From NCBI GenBank assembly GCA_017997825.1, contig JAGOEH010000073.1:1-15123 (forward strand): a stretch of DNA of 15,123 nucleotides, in the 5' to 3' direction. Shown in pieces: positions 6,704-13,587 of the stretch (positions are counted from its first letter, which is position 1; every line of letters begins with the position of its first letter). This stretch comes from Candidatus Delongbacteria bacterium (GTDB taxonomy: Bacteria; JAGOEH01). A model generated the notes under the pieces. That model ran no database searches. It worked only from the letters and a program-made list of their open reading frames with translations, and was not told the origin of the DNA. A program made the position numbers and the translations under genes.

Positions 6704-7188
6704 TCGACTATACCCCGATCGGCCTGATCCATACCCCCCACCAACTCCCCGATCAAACCCCGATTCAGACTGTGTACGCCGATAATTCACAGGGATAGAT
6801 CGAGGTGTATCCCGACTATGCGGAAGGCTTGGCCGATCTGGATGGGTTTTCCCATCTCTATCTTCTCTATCATTTTCATCAAGTTAAAACCCGTCAGTTA
6901 ACCGTTACACCTTACATGGCCGATCACCCAACCGGGATTTTCGCCACCCGTTCCCCTCTGCGTCCCAACCCGATCGGCCTCAGTATCGTGGAACTGATCC
7001 GCCAAGAGGGATTGAAACTGATCATCAATCGAGTCGATATGCTGGACCAAACCCCTTTGCTGGATATCAAACCCTATACCCGCAAATTTGACACCATCAC
7101 CCCTACCCGGAACGGCCGGCAGGACCGGATTGACGAGGAAACAGCCCGCTACCGGGGAAGTCGTCACGATCAGAAAGGATGCTCATGA
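6700..7188 (+). pseudogene. TrmO/TsaA-like tRNA methyltransferase gene interrupted by an in-frame amber codon
   Basis: Family role: S-adenosylmethionine-dependent N6-methylation of threonylcarbamoyl-adenosine-37 in tRNA. From the ATG at 6700 (overlapping the previous stop) the frame reads MIDYTPIGLIHTPHQLPDQ, the normal family N-terminus, then meets TAG at 6796-6798 (codon 33). It continues without another stop for 129 codons with strong motifs: PDYAEGLADLDGFSHLYLLYHFH, the ATRSPLRPNPIGLS signature, and TPLLDIKPY. The TAG falls at the variable residue before IEV, one base from AAG, CAG, GAG or TGG. A downstream GTG at 6805 could begin a 127-residue fragment, but it would lack the N-terminal strand. 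Causes may be a recent nonsense mutation, a base error or readthrough. TAG is a normal terminal stop of three genes here (8909, 13455, 14440), so general recoding is unlikely. The 3' end overlaps the first ATPase gene by 4 nt. Confidence 0.82.
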
Positions 7189-8033
7189 AGATCGCCATCG
7201 CCTCGGGCAAGGGCGGCACCGGAAAAACGTCAATAGCTGTGGCCCTGACCATGGCCTGTACCCAGCCCGTAACCCTGCTGGACTGTGATGTTGAAGAACC
7301 CAATGCCCATTTTTTTACCGGATTCCCTCAAACCGAATCGGAGTCGATAACGGTCCCGATCCCCGAACCCATTGCTGACCGCTGCACCGGTTGCATGACC
7401 TGTTCCTCGGTTTGTCAATTCAATGCCATTATTGTTCTAAACCGAACCGTGGTCGTTTTCCCTGAGCTTTGCCATAGCTGCGGAGGATGTACCCTGGCTT
7501 GCCCTCATCAGGCCCTTCAGGAGATCCCTCATGTTATCGGAACCATCACCACGGCCGTTTCAGGTCACCGTCAGTTGCTGCAGGGAACCCTGACCATCGG
7601 CCGGGCCATGTCCCCCCCACTGATCCACGCACTGAAAAAAAGGATCGATCCCCAACGCCTTTCAATTCTGGATTGCCCCCCCGGAACCTCGTGTCCCATG
7701 ATTGCCGCCGTTAAAGATACCGATTATGTCATCCTGGTCACCGAGCCGACTCCATTTGGGCTCTACGATCTGGACCTGGCGGTCCAAACGGTGCGGCAAC
7801 TGAGGATCCCGTTCGGAATTGTGATCAATCGATCCAATACCGGCGATACTATGATTGAATCCTACACTCAAAAGGAATCAATCGAGATCCTGATGAAGAT
7901 CCCGGAAGAGCGCCGAATCGCAGAAGCCTATTCCACAGGGCATACCATCCTGTCGGTTTTGCCGGAACGAACCGGAGAATTCATTCAAATGCTGGAAACG
8001 ATTCAAACCGGGCTGAAGGGAAGGCGGTCATGA
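7185..8033 (+). CDS. MinD-superfamily P-loop ATPase with inserted 2[4Fe-4S] ferredoxin domain (first copy)
   Basis: Cytosolic deviant-Walker-A ATPase of the MinD/Mrp/NifH superfamily, 282 residues. Walker A is SGKGGTGKTS (7-16). The switch strand LLDCDVEEPN (31-40) is followed directly by a bacterial ferredoxin insert with Cys67, 70, 73, 77 and Cys96, 99, 102, 106 in CxxCxxCxxxC order. The Walker B-like LDCPPGTSCP lies at 162-171. Homologues are members of the ORP loci of sulfate reducers. It likely couples ATP hydrolysis and electron or cluster transfer to the NifX-like partners; this is inference. AAAGGA (7174-7179) precedes the ATG at 7185; an in-frame ATG at 7179 overlaps that site and is rejected. 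It overlaps the TrmO-like gene upstream and the second copy downstream, each by 4 nt. Confidence 0.93.
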   Translation: MKIAIASGKGGTGKTSIAVALTMACTQPVTLLDCDVEEPNAHFFTGFPQTESESITVPIPEPIADRCTGCMTCSSVCQFNAIIVLNRTVVVFPELCHSCGGCTLACPHQALQEIPHVIGTITTAVSGHRQLLQGTLTIGRAMSPPLIHALKKRIDPQRLSILDCPPGTSCPMIAAVKDTDYVILVTEPTPFGLYDLDLAVQTVRQLRIPFGIVINRSNTGDTMIESYTQKESIEILMKIPEERRIAEAYSTGHTILSVLPERTGEFIQMLETIQTGLKGRRS

Positions 8034-8911
8034 AAGAGATTGTCATTATCAGCGGCAAGGGAGGAACGGGTAAAACCAGTCTGACGGCCTCACTGGCTGC
8101 CCTGTCTCAGCGAAGTATTTTGGCCGATTGTGATGTGGATGCTCCGGACCTTCATTTGATACTCAAACCGGACGTGATGGAACACCATTCATTTATTAGT
8201 GGCCATGAGGCTATCATCCGGCCTGAAAACTGTACCGGCTGTGGAATCTGCAAAAGCCGCTGCCGCTTTGACGCGGTCCGGGATGATGATCCAACCGGAA
8301 TCCACCGTATTGATCCGGTATCCTGCGAGGGATGCGGCGTCTGTGTCTTTGCCTGTCCCTCCCGAGCCATCGATTTTCCCGAACGGACCTGCGGGGCGTG
8401 GTTTGTTTCACGGACCCGATATGGAAGCATGGTTCACGCCCAATTAGGGATCGGATCGGAAAACTCAGGCAAGCTGGTTAGTGTAGTTCGTAAAGAGGCT
8501 AAAAAACTGGCCGAGTCCAACCCGACCGATCTGCTGATCGTAGATGGACCTCCGGGAATCGGCTGTCCGGTAATCGCATCCATTACAGGGAGCGATCACA
8601 TCCTGGCCGTCACCGAACCGTCGCTATCGGGACTCCATGACCTGGAACGGGTCATGGAGTTGGTTCGGCACTTCAAAATCCCGATGTCAGTCTGTATCAA
8701 CAAGTGGGATATCAATCCGGAACTCAGTGAGCGGATCAACGCCTTATCGGAAAAAGCCGGAGTCACGCTGCTGGGACGAATTCCTTATGACGGCCGCTTG
8801 AGCCAGGCGCAACGCGCGGGTCAAAGTCTGATCGAATATGCGCCCGACTCGCCGAGCGCCGAAGCCGTCACCCAAATTTGGAACCGATTATGTCAAATTT
8901 TGAACCGATAG
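8030..8911 (+). CDS. MinD-superfamily P-loop ATPase with inserted 2[4Fe-4S] ferredoxin domain (second copy)
   Basis: Paralogue of the preceding gene, 293 residues. Walker A SGKGGTGKTS (8-17), ADCDVDAPDLHL (32-43), two 4Fe-4S motifs (Cys68, 71, 74, 78 and Cys99, 102, 105, 109, the second followed by Pro), then VDGPPGIGCP. The NKWD in the last third belongs to the MinD-type adenine pocket region. Start and previous stop overlap as ATGA, so the two ATPases are probably made in equal amounts and may form a heterodimer, as dimerisation across ATP is the rule in this superfamily. It ends in TAG; reading through would add only seven residues before TGA. Confidence 0.94.
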   Translation: MKEIVIISGKGGTGKTSLTASLAALSQRSILADCDVDAPDLHLILKPDVMEHHSFISGHEAIIRPENCTGCGICKSRCRFDAVRDDDPTGIHRIDPVSCEGCGVCVFACPSRAIDFPERTCGAWFVSRTRYGSMVHAQLGIGSENSGKLVSVVRKEAKKLAESNPTDLLIVDGPPGIGCPVIASITGSDHILAVTEPSLSGLHDLERVMELVRHFKIPMSVCINKWDINPELSERINALSEKAGVTLLGRIPYDGRLSQAQRAGQSLIEYAPDSPSAEAVTQIWNRLCQILNR

Positions 8912-8936
8912 ACTCAGGTCCATCATGGATCCTGAC

Positions 8937-8964
8937 CCGGGTGAAAAACCTGTTTTTAACCCGG
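8937..8964 (+). other. Intercistronic hairpin between ATPase and third NifX-like gene
   Basis: Arms CCGGGT-G-AAAAA (8937-8948) and TTTTT-A-ACCCGG (8953-8964) pair around a CCTG loop with a single G/A mismatch. No U-run follows, so it is a poor terminator. It may block exonucleases or mark an mRNA processing site within the 90-nt gap. Confidence 0.5.
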
Positions 8965-9001
8965 TTACAGCTTAACGATGATTCAATCCAAGGAGATGAT
9001 T

Positions 9002-9340
9002 ATGAAAATTGCCGTACCGACAGCCAATGGACTGCTCAATGCCCATTTTGGCCACTGCGAAGCCTTCGCCATTATTGAAGTTGATCCGGATACCAAAACC
9101 ATCCTGAACCGGAGCGATATCGATGCGCCGCCCCATGAACCGGGGCTGTTGCCCCGCTGGCTGGGTGAAAAAGGAGTCAATCTGATCATTGCCGGCGGTA
9201 TGGGGCAGCGGGCCCAGATGCTGTTCAATCAGCAGAACATTCAGGTCATTGTCGGAGTACCCTGCGAGGCCCCGGAAAAACTGGTCAACGCCTATCTGTC
9301 CGGCACCATTCAGTCCGGAGTCAACCTGTGTGACCATTGA
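9002..9340 (+). CDS. NifX/NifB-C-terminal-like protein with HFGHCE metal-site motif
   Basis: Third Nif/FeMo-co-fold protein, 112 residues. It has HFGHCE (His15, His18, Cys19) and the PPHEPGLLPRWLGEKGVN block (43-60), both typical of the small NifB-C-terminal-like carriers that occur next to ferredoxin-fused MinD ATPases; then LIIAGGMGQRAQMLF and VGVPCEAPEKLV. These His/Cys residues are plausible cluster ligands. AAGGAG (8990-8995) lies 6 nt before the ATG at 9002. An ATG at 8978 in the same frame lacks such a site and is not used. It follows the two ATPases, with which it probably works. The cofactor identity is unknown. Confidence 0.92.
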   Translation: MKIAVPTANGLLNAHFGHCEAFAIIEVDPDTKTILNRSDIDAPPHEPGLLPRWLGEKGVNLIIAGGMGQRAQMLFNQQNIQVIVGVPCEAPEKLVNAYLSGTIQSGVNLCDH

Positions 9341-9461
9341 TGATCATTTTAAGCAAATCCGGCATTGCGATACCCGTCAGATTCTTCAACCGATCAAGAG
9401 TACCGGTACCCTGTTATGATAAATTACATCGTGAACCTTCATCCCTGAAAGGAGGCATCTT

Positions 9462-9794
9462 ATGCCGGGAGGAGACAGACGAGGACCCATGGGAATGGGG
9501 CCTCTCACCGGACGAGGAGCCGGTTTTTGCGCGGGCTATGCCACCCCGGGTTACGCCAACCCTACCCCCGGACGTGGACTGGGTTTCGGCTATGGGCCGG
9601 GATTACGGTGCGGCCGCGGAAGAGGCGGATTCGGTTTTTTCAGATGGGGCAGAAACCCATGGCCCGATTATCAGCCGACCAATCCCGAAACGGAAAAAAC
9701 AGCACCTTCGCAGGAAGCTGATTCCCTTCGACGGCAACTGGATTCCATCCAGCGCCGATTGGACGAAATTGAAAATCGGAATAACCCGCAATAA
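9462..9794 (+). CDS. Glycine/arginine-rich DUF5320-like protein with C-terminal coiled coil
   Basis: Small protein of 110 residues with the family opening MPGGDRRGPMGMGPLTGRGAG, then a low-complexity GYxxPGY and GRGxGxGxG region up to about residue 61. Cys23 and Cys50 are the only cysteines. Residues 85-105 form a heptad-like helix (EADSLRRQLDSIQRRLDEIE), probably a coiled coil. Such proteins commonly neighbour NifX-like proteins and MinD-type ferredoxin ATPases in anaerobes, but no biochemical role is known to me. A strong AAAGGAGG Shine-Dalgarno lies 7-8 nt before the ATG. The 121-nt gap upstream holds a GTACCGGTAC palindrome (9400-9409) and no convincing promoter. Confidence 0.85.
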   Translation: MPGGDRRGPMGMGPLTGRGAGFCAGYATPGYANPTPGRGLGFGYGPGLRCGRGRGGFGFFRWGRNPWPDYQPTNPETEKTAPSQEADSLRRQLDSIQRRLDEIENRNNPQ

Positions 9795-9821
9795 ACCCGC
9801 TTGATTTCGTCATCTCTGGAA

Positions 9822-9846
9822 CGATCCCCGGCCCTACCGGGGATCG
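9822..9846 (+). terminator. Terminator-like hairpin after the NifX/MinD/DUF5320 block
   Basis: A perfect 10-bp stem, CGATCCCCGG (9822-9831) with CCGGGGATCG (9837-9846), and a 5-nt loop (CCCTA), 27 nt after the DUF5320 stop. The following bases are not a clean U-run, so it could be a weak or partial terminator. It suggests that the genes from 9967 onward form a separately tuned segment. Confidence 0.6.
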
Positions 9847-9966
9847 CTTCAGATTGTGGACTTAACCACCAGCCACTTACGGTGGAACCTCTTAATCCGG
9901 ACCGGACCATGCGAACAATCGAACCAATCACTCAGGCCGGTCTACTTCAAACAAGGTAGAGTTATT

Positions 9967-10887
9967 GTGAGATCGTCACTGGATTGTTTACCCTGTTTTA
10001 TCCGCCAGGCTTTGGATGCCTGCCGTATGATCACCCGCGATGAAGAGCAGATTGCCCGAGTCATGCGGGATATCATGGCCGCCATCTCCAATTTTGATCT
10101 GAATCTGACCCCACCGGAAACCGGACGTATCATTCATCGCATCATTCGTCATCAACTGAATGCCCCTGATCCTTACCGACATCTGAAAATCATGTCAAAC
10201 CAGCGCGCTCTGGCCCTGGAGGAATGTGTCCGGGGAATCATCCGGCAATCCGGCCACCCTTTTGAAACCGCCGTCAAATTCGCCATCGCCGGCAACATCC
10301 TGGATTTCGGCATGAAATCAAGCTGGGATGAAGATCTGATTATGTCAACTTTCGATAAAACCCAGCGGATCGAACTGAACCGGGAAATGGTTCAGGAGCT
10401 TTACCACGCGGCTTCTAACGCCCAACGGATTCTGGTCCTGGGAGACAATGCCGGTGAAACTGTTTTTGACCGGCTGATGATCGAAAACTTTCCCGGCACC
10501 GCATCCGTTTTCTATGCCGTCAAAGCATCTCCGGTCATCAATGATGCGACCATGACCGAAGCGATCGAATCCGGACTGGACCGTGTCGCTACTCTCATTT
10601 CGACCGGGGACGACGGTGCCGGAACGGTTTTGAAAAACGGATCAGCCGAATTTGTGGATTGCTACCGCCGGGCAGACCTGATCATTGCCAAAGGCCAAGC
10701 CAATTTTGAAACCCTGAGCGATTCTGCTGATCGGATCTATTTTCTGCTCCAGATCAAGTGTCCGGTCATTGGCCATCACTATGGATATCCCTTGGGAGCC
10801 TGGCTGGTCACATCGACCTGGGCCAAACACCCCGCTCACCAGGAAACAAACCATGCGGTAACCCATCCTCAGTCCATACATGTTTAA
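9967..10887 (+). CDS. DUF89/ARMT1-like metal-dependent phosphatase with His-rich C-terminal tail
   Basis: Member of the DUF89 damage-control phosphatase fold (Mn/Co-dependent in characterised relatives, acting on phosphorylated metabolites). The GTG at 9967, with AAGGT 9 nt upstream, gives 306 residues and places the family's DCLPCFIRQALDACRM at the N-terminus (Cys7-x2-Cys10). The frame extends upstream to 9856, but that part does not look like the family. Metal-site motifs: GDNAGETVFD (159-168), Asp194 in VINDATM, DDGAGT (215-220), AKGQANFETL (241-250). The final 19 residues hold five histidines (288, 291, 296, 300, 305), a tail I do not expect in the family, possibly metal-binding. It lies after the hairpin at 9822-9846 and 36 nt before the SPASM protein. 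The substrate is unknown. Confidence 0.88.
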   Translation: MRSSLDCLPCFIRQALDACRMITRDEEQIARVMRDIMAAISNFDLNLTPPETGRIIHRIIRHQLNAPDPYRHLKIMSNQRALALEECVRGIIRQSGHPFETAVKFAIAGNILDFGMKSSWDEDLIMSTFDKTQRIELNREMVQELYHAASNAQRILVLGDNAGETVFDRLMIENFPGTASVFYAVKASPVINDATMTEAIESGLDRVATLISTGDDGAGTVLKNGSAEFVDCYRRADLIIAKGQANFETLSDSADRIYFLLQIKCPVIGHHYGYPLGAWLVTSTWAKHPAHQETNHAVTHPQSIHV

Positions 10888-10923
10888 CGGCCCATTTGAT
10901 ACTATGAGGGAAGGAAATCAATC

Positions 10924-12036
10924 ATGAGTGATCCCCTACATGTCATTAGTGCTCCAACTTCTGTTTTCATTGCCATTACAGGCCGATGCAATCTGAACTG
11001 CAAACACTGCAATGTCGGTGATCACCAGAACCGAAATTACTATGAATTGAGTACCGAAGAATGGAAAGGTTTTTTCCGGGAACTGGAATCCCTACGGGTT
11101 TTCCAGATGAGGATCAGCGGAGGAGAACCCTTTGTAAGGAAAGACATTTACGAGCTTTTCGATTATATCCAAGCCAGGCCATTCTGGATGGATATCAACA
11201 CCAACGCCATTTTGGTGGATGAGGCCGGTGCCCGACGGATCGGGAACTATCCCCATGTCGGCAATATTCTGGTCAGTCTGGACGGATCGACCGCTGCCGT
11301 CTATGAGCAAATGAGGGGGCCCAACACATTCAAGGCGGCGATCCGGGGTATGGAAAATCTGCTCAAGTATAATCGCCGACGTGTCTCCTTTTATTGCACT
11401 GTGACCCAAACCAATGTCAACGATATCGAAAACATGATCAAACTGGTCAAGGACTGGCCGTCAGCCGGGATCAAATTCAACCACATGATGCCCGGAGGAA
11501 ACGCCGATCTGAACCGGGAAATGGCGCTTACCCCCTTGGAGCGCCGACGGCTTTCCGAGCGGATGGTGGAACTGAAAGAAAAATACAGTATCGTATCAGG
11601 GACCATCCTGGACACTTATCATATGTTCAAGGATTTTGAAACACGATACGACAAAATCAAGGATTCGAATCCCCACCCGCGCCTGGTCAGCGGCTGCAAT
11701 TCGGTTCGGCATGACATTACGGTTCGCTTCGAAGGCAATGTCACCCCGTGCGATCGCCTGAGTCATATGGTATGCGGCAATATTCTTCAGCAGTCGTTTC
11801 AGGATATCTGGCTGAATTCCCCTTTGTTGAATGAGTTTCGCCGGCGGATGAAAATCACATTGGCCGATTTTGAGGATTGCCGTAACTGCCCCTACAACTG
11901 TTTATGCTCAGGAGGATGCCCGGCCATTCCCTATTCCCTAGGAAAAGGAATCTTTTCTCAGGATCCTTTCTCATGCTACAAGGTTTACAATGTGGATGAA
12001 TCCCACCCTGTCCCTCAGGATTGTTACTGGATATAA
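10924..12036 (+). CDS. Radical SAM/SPASM-domain protein
   Basis: 370 residues. The radical SAM cluster motif CxxxCxxC is Cys22-Cys26-Cys29 (RCNLNCKHC), with the SAM-binding SGGEP at 65-69. The C-terminal SPASM region carries Cys258, 276 and 284, then C319-x2-C322-x5-C328-x3-C332, the classic CX2CX5CX3C, and Cys351, enough for auxiliary 4Fe-4S clusters. SPASM proteins mature ribosomal peptides or enzymes, or act on cofactors and heme-like substrates. No short precursor-like gene is evident beside it, so a peptide substrate is unproven. The C-terminus ends QDCYWI, with Cys367. A GGAAGGA Shine-Dalgarno precedes the ATG. Position next to NifX-like carriers suggests a cofactor role by analogy with NifB, but that is inference. 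Confidence 0.92.
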   Translation: MSDPLHVISAPTSVFIAITGRCNLNCKHCNVGDHQNRNYYELSTEEWKGFFRELESLRVFQMRISGGEPFVRKDIYELFDYIQARPFWMDINTNAILVDEAGARRIGNYPHVGNILVSLDGSTAAVYEQMRGPNTFKAAIRGMENLLKYNRRRVSFYCTVTQTNVNDIENMIKLVKDWPSAGIKFNHMMPGGNADLNREMALTPLERRRLSERMVELKEKYSIVSGTILDTYHMFKDFETRYDKIKDSNPHPRLVSGCNSVRHDITVRFEGNVTPCDRLSHMVCGNILQQSFQDIWLNSPLLNEFRRRMKITLADFEDCRNCPYNCLCSGGCPAIPYSLGKGIFSQDPFSCYKVYNVDESHPVPQDCYWI

Positions 12037-12152
12037 TCTTGACGGCCAGGAACAGCCGAAACCATGACCATGGCGCAACCGGCAAAACGGAGGTTCCGGA
12101 ATAAGGATCCTGAGCCGGAGCATCACATCAGAAATTAAGCGAGGTGTTTCCT

Positions 12153-13115
12153 ATGACAACTCAATCATTCAAATCGATTTACGGACCGGTTCCTTCCCGT
12201 CGTCTGGGCCGTTCGCTCGGGATCGATCTGGTTCCCTATAAAACCTGCACCTATGACTGTGTTTATTGCCAATTGGGTCGTACTACCAACCTGACGATGG
12301 AACGCAAGGATTATCAGCCAATACCCGAAATTCTGGATGAACTGAAAAGCAAGCTGGGTAGCGGAATAAAATGTGATTACATTGGCCTGGCCGGTTCGGG
12401 CGAGCCGACGCTACATAGCGGAATCGGGGATTTGATCGACGGGATCAAACGGATAACCGATATCCCCGTGGCCGTTCTGACCAACGGGTCCCTGCTGTGG
12501 ATACCGGAGGTACGGCAATCACTGGCCGAGGCGGATCTGGTATTGCCCTCACTGGATATCGGCAATCCGGAGGATTTTAAACAAATTAACCGTCCCCATC
12601 CGGCCATCGAATTCACCGCCATGGTCGATGGATTAATCCGGTTCAGCCGGGAGTATTCCGGTACCATCCGGCTTGAAATTTTGTTGGTCGGAAAGATAAC
12701 CGACCGAGACCCGTCGATCGAGGCTATAGCCCAGATCGTGAACCGGATACAACCCGACCGGGTTCAGTTAAATACGGTTTACCGCCCTCCCGCCGAATCC
12801 AATCTCCTTCCGGTTCCGGCCAAACGTCTGGCCGCTTGTGCCCGTCAGTTTCCCGGTCATGTCGATATCATTGCCCCCAACCCGAATGCCATCCAATCGG
12901 AAAGTTCCATTCCTGAAACCATTGGTGAAGAAATCCTGGCCCTGCTTGAACGCCGTCCCTGTACTATCGATGATATCGCCCAAGGTCTCGGGCAAGCCCC
13001 CAATCTGATCATCAAAACAACCGAATCCCTTTGCCGTTCGAATCAGATCCGAACAGTCCGGATTCATGATCGAACCTATTATCAAATTGAAAAAGAAACA
13101 AAATACAACCAATGA
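12153..13115 (+). CDS. Radical SAM protein (COG0731-like) with C-terminal winged-helix domain
   Basis: 320 residues from the ATG at 12153 (GAGGTG just upstream; an in-frame GTG at 12144 falls inside that site). The N-terminus YGPVPSRRLGRSLGIDLVPYKTCTYDCVYCQLG is characteristic of this family of Fe-S oxidoreductases; the cluster cysteines are Cys32, Cys36 and Cys39. GLAGSGEPTLHS is the GGEP-equivalent. Residues about 255-315 (EEILALLERRPCTIDDIAQG onward) look like a winged helix, possibly for nucleic-acid or protein contact. Some relatives are wyosine-type tRNA modifiers, but I see no evidence for that substrate here. It lies 116 nt after the SPASM gene and 21 nt before the DsrE-like gene. The 116-nt gap contains only a dubious 24-codon frame (12064-12138). 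Confidence 0.9.
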   Translation: MTTQSFKSIYGPVPSRRLGRSLGIDLVPYKTCTYDCVYCQLGRTTNLTMERKDYQPIPEILDELKSKLGSGIKCDYIGLAGSGEPTLHSGIGDLIDGIKRITDIPVAVLTNGSLLWIPEVRQSLAEADLVLPSLDIGNPEDFKQINRPHPAIEFTAMVDGLIRFSREYSGTIRLEILLVGKITDRDPSIEAIAQIVNRIQPDRVQLNTVYRPPAESNLLPVPAKRLAACARQFPGHVDIIAPNPNAIQSESSIPETIGEEILALLERRPCTIDDIAQGLGQAPNLIIKTTESLCRSNQIRTVRIHDRTYYQIEKETKYNQ

Positions 13116-13136
13116 AAACACGGGAAGGAGATATCG

Positions 13137-13457
13137 ATGAAACTTGGAATCATCATCACCCAGACGGATCCGGAAACGGTTTTTAACACCCTTCGTCTGG
13201 CTAATTACAGCCTTAAACAGAGCGACCAGGTTACCCTGTTTCTCTCGGGCCGGGGGGTTGAAATCGACCGGATCTGCGATTCCAAATTTGATGTCCAATC
13301 CGAAGCCCGCCAGGTACTTGAAAACGGCGGTAAATTCATGGCCTGCGGAACCTGTCTTAAAATCCGCTCCTCGGAAGGATCGGAGATCTGCCCTCTGTCA
13401 ACCCTAAAAGACCATTATGAACTGATTCGGGATTCCGACCGGGTGATCACCATATAG
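13137..13457 (+). CDS. DsrE/DsrF-like small protein
   Basis: 106-residue DsrE-superfamily protein, a fold that includes sulfur-relay carriers of sulfane sulfur. It starts MKLGIIITQTDPETVFNTLRLANYSL, typical of the family. FMACGTCLKIRSSEGSEICP (68-86) holds Cys70, Cys73 and Cys85, with another at Cys47; Cys70 or Cys73 corresponds to the usual conserved cysteine region. A GGAAGGAG Shine-Dalgarno precedes the ATG at 13137. A sulfur-carrier role feeding the metal-sulfur genes nearby is plausible inference. It ends in TAG. The 130-nt stretch after it has a short imperfect hairpin (13458-13473) and an isolated TATAAT (13508-13513) without a good -35. Confidence 0.88.
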   Translation: MKLGIIITQTDPETVFNTLRLANYSLKQSDQVTLFLSGRGVEIDRICDSKFDVQSEARQVLENGGKFMACGTCLKIRSSEGSEICPLSTLKDHYELIRDSDRVITI

Positions 13458-13587
13458 GACCGGTTGAACCGTCCATTGGCCTATCACACTGCCGATAAGA
13501 TCCGCCATATAATTCTGTCTCACATCGGCCGCCGGTCCTCGATTATAAATTGATTCAGGATAGACCATCATCATCAAGGAGATCACT

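Noticed and set aside
6796-6798. TAG as routinely recoded pyrrolysine or general amber suppression
   Set aside because: TAG also ends three intact genes here (8909-8911, 13455-13457, 14440-14442) at the expected protein ends. Site-specific readthrough remains possible, but genome-wide recoding is not supported.
9341-9461. Possible promoter (TATGAT at 9415-9420) before the DUF5320-like gene
   Set aside because: No acceptable -35 hexamer at 16-18 nt. The GTACCGGTAC palindrome alone is not enough.
12064-12138. 24-codon frame between the two radical SAM genes, considered as a peptide substrate of the SPASM enzyme
   Set aside because: It has no cysteine, a weak and distant Shine-Dalgarno, and a composition (Lys, Arg, Pro, Glu, His) unlike known precursors. 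Chance is a sufficient explanation.
13458-13587. Possible promoter or terminator between the DsrE-like and MBL-fold genes
   Set aside because: TATAAT at 13508-13513 has no matching -35, and the hairpin at 13458-13473 is short, bulged and lacks a U-run.
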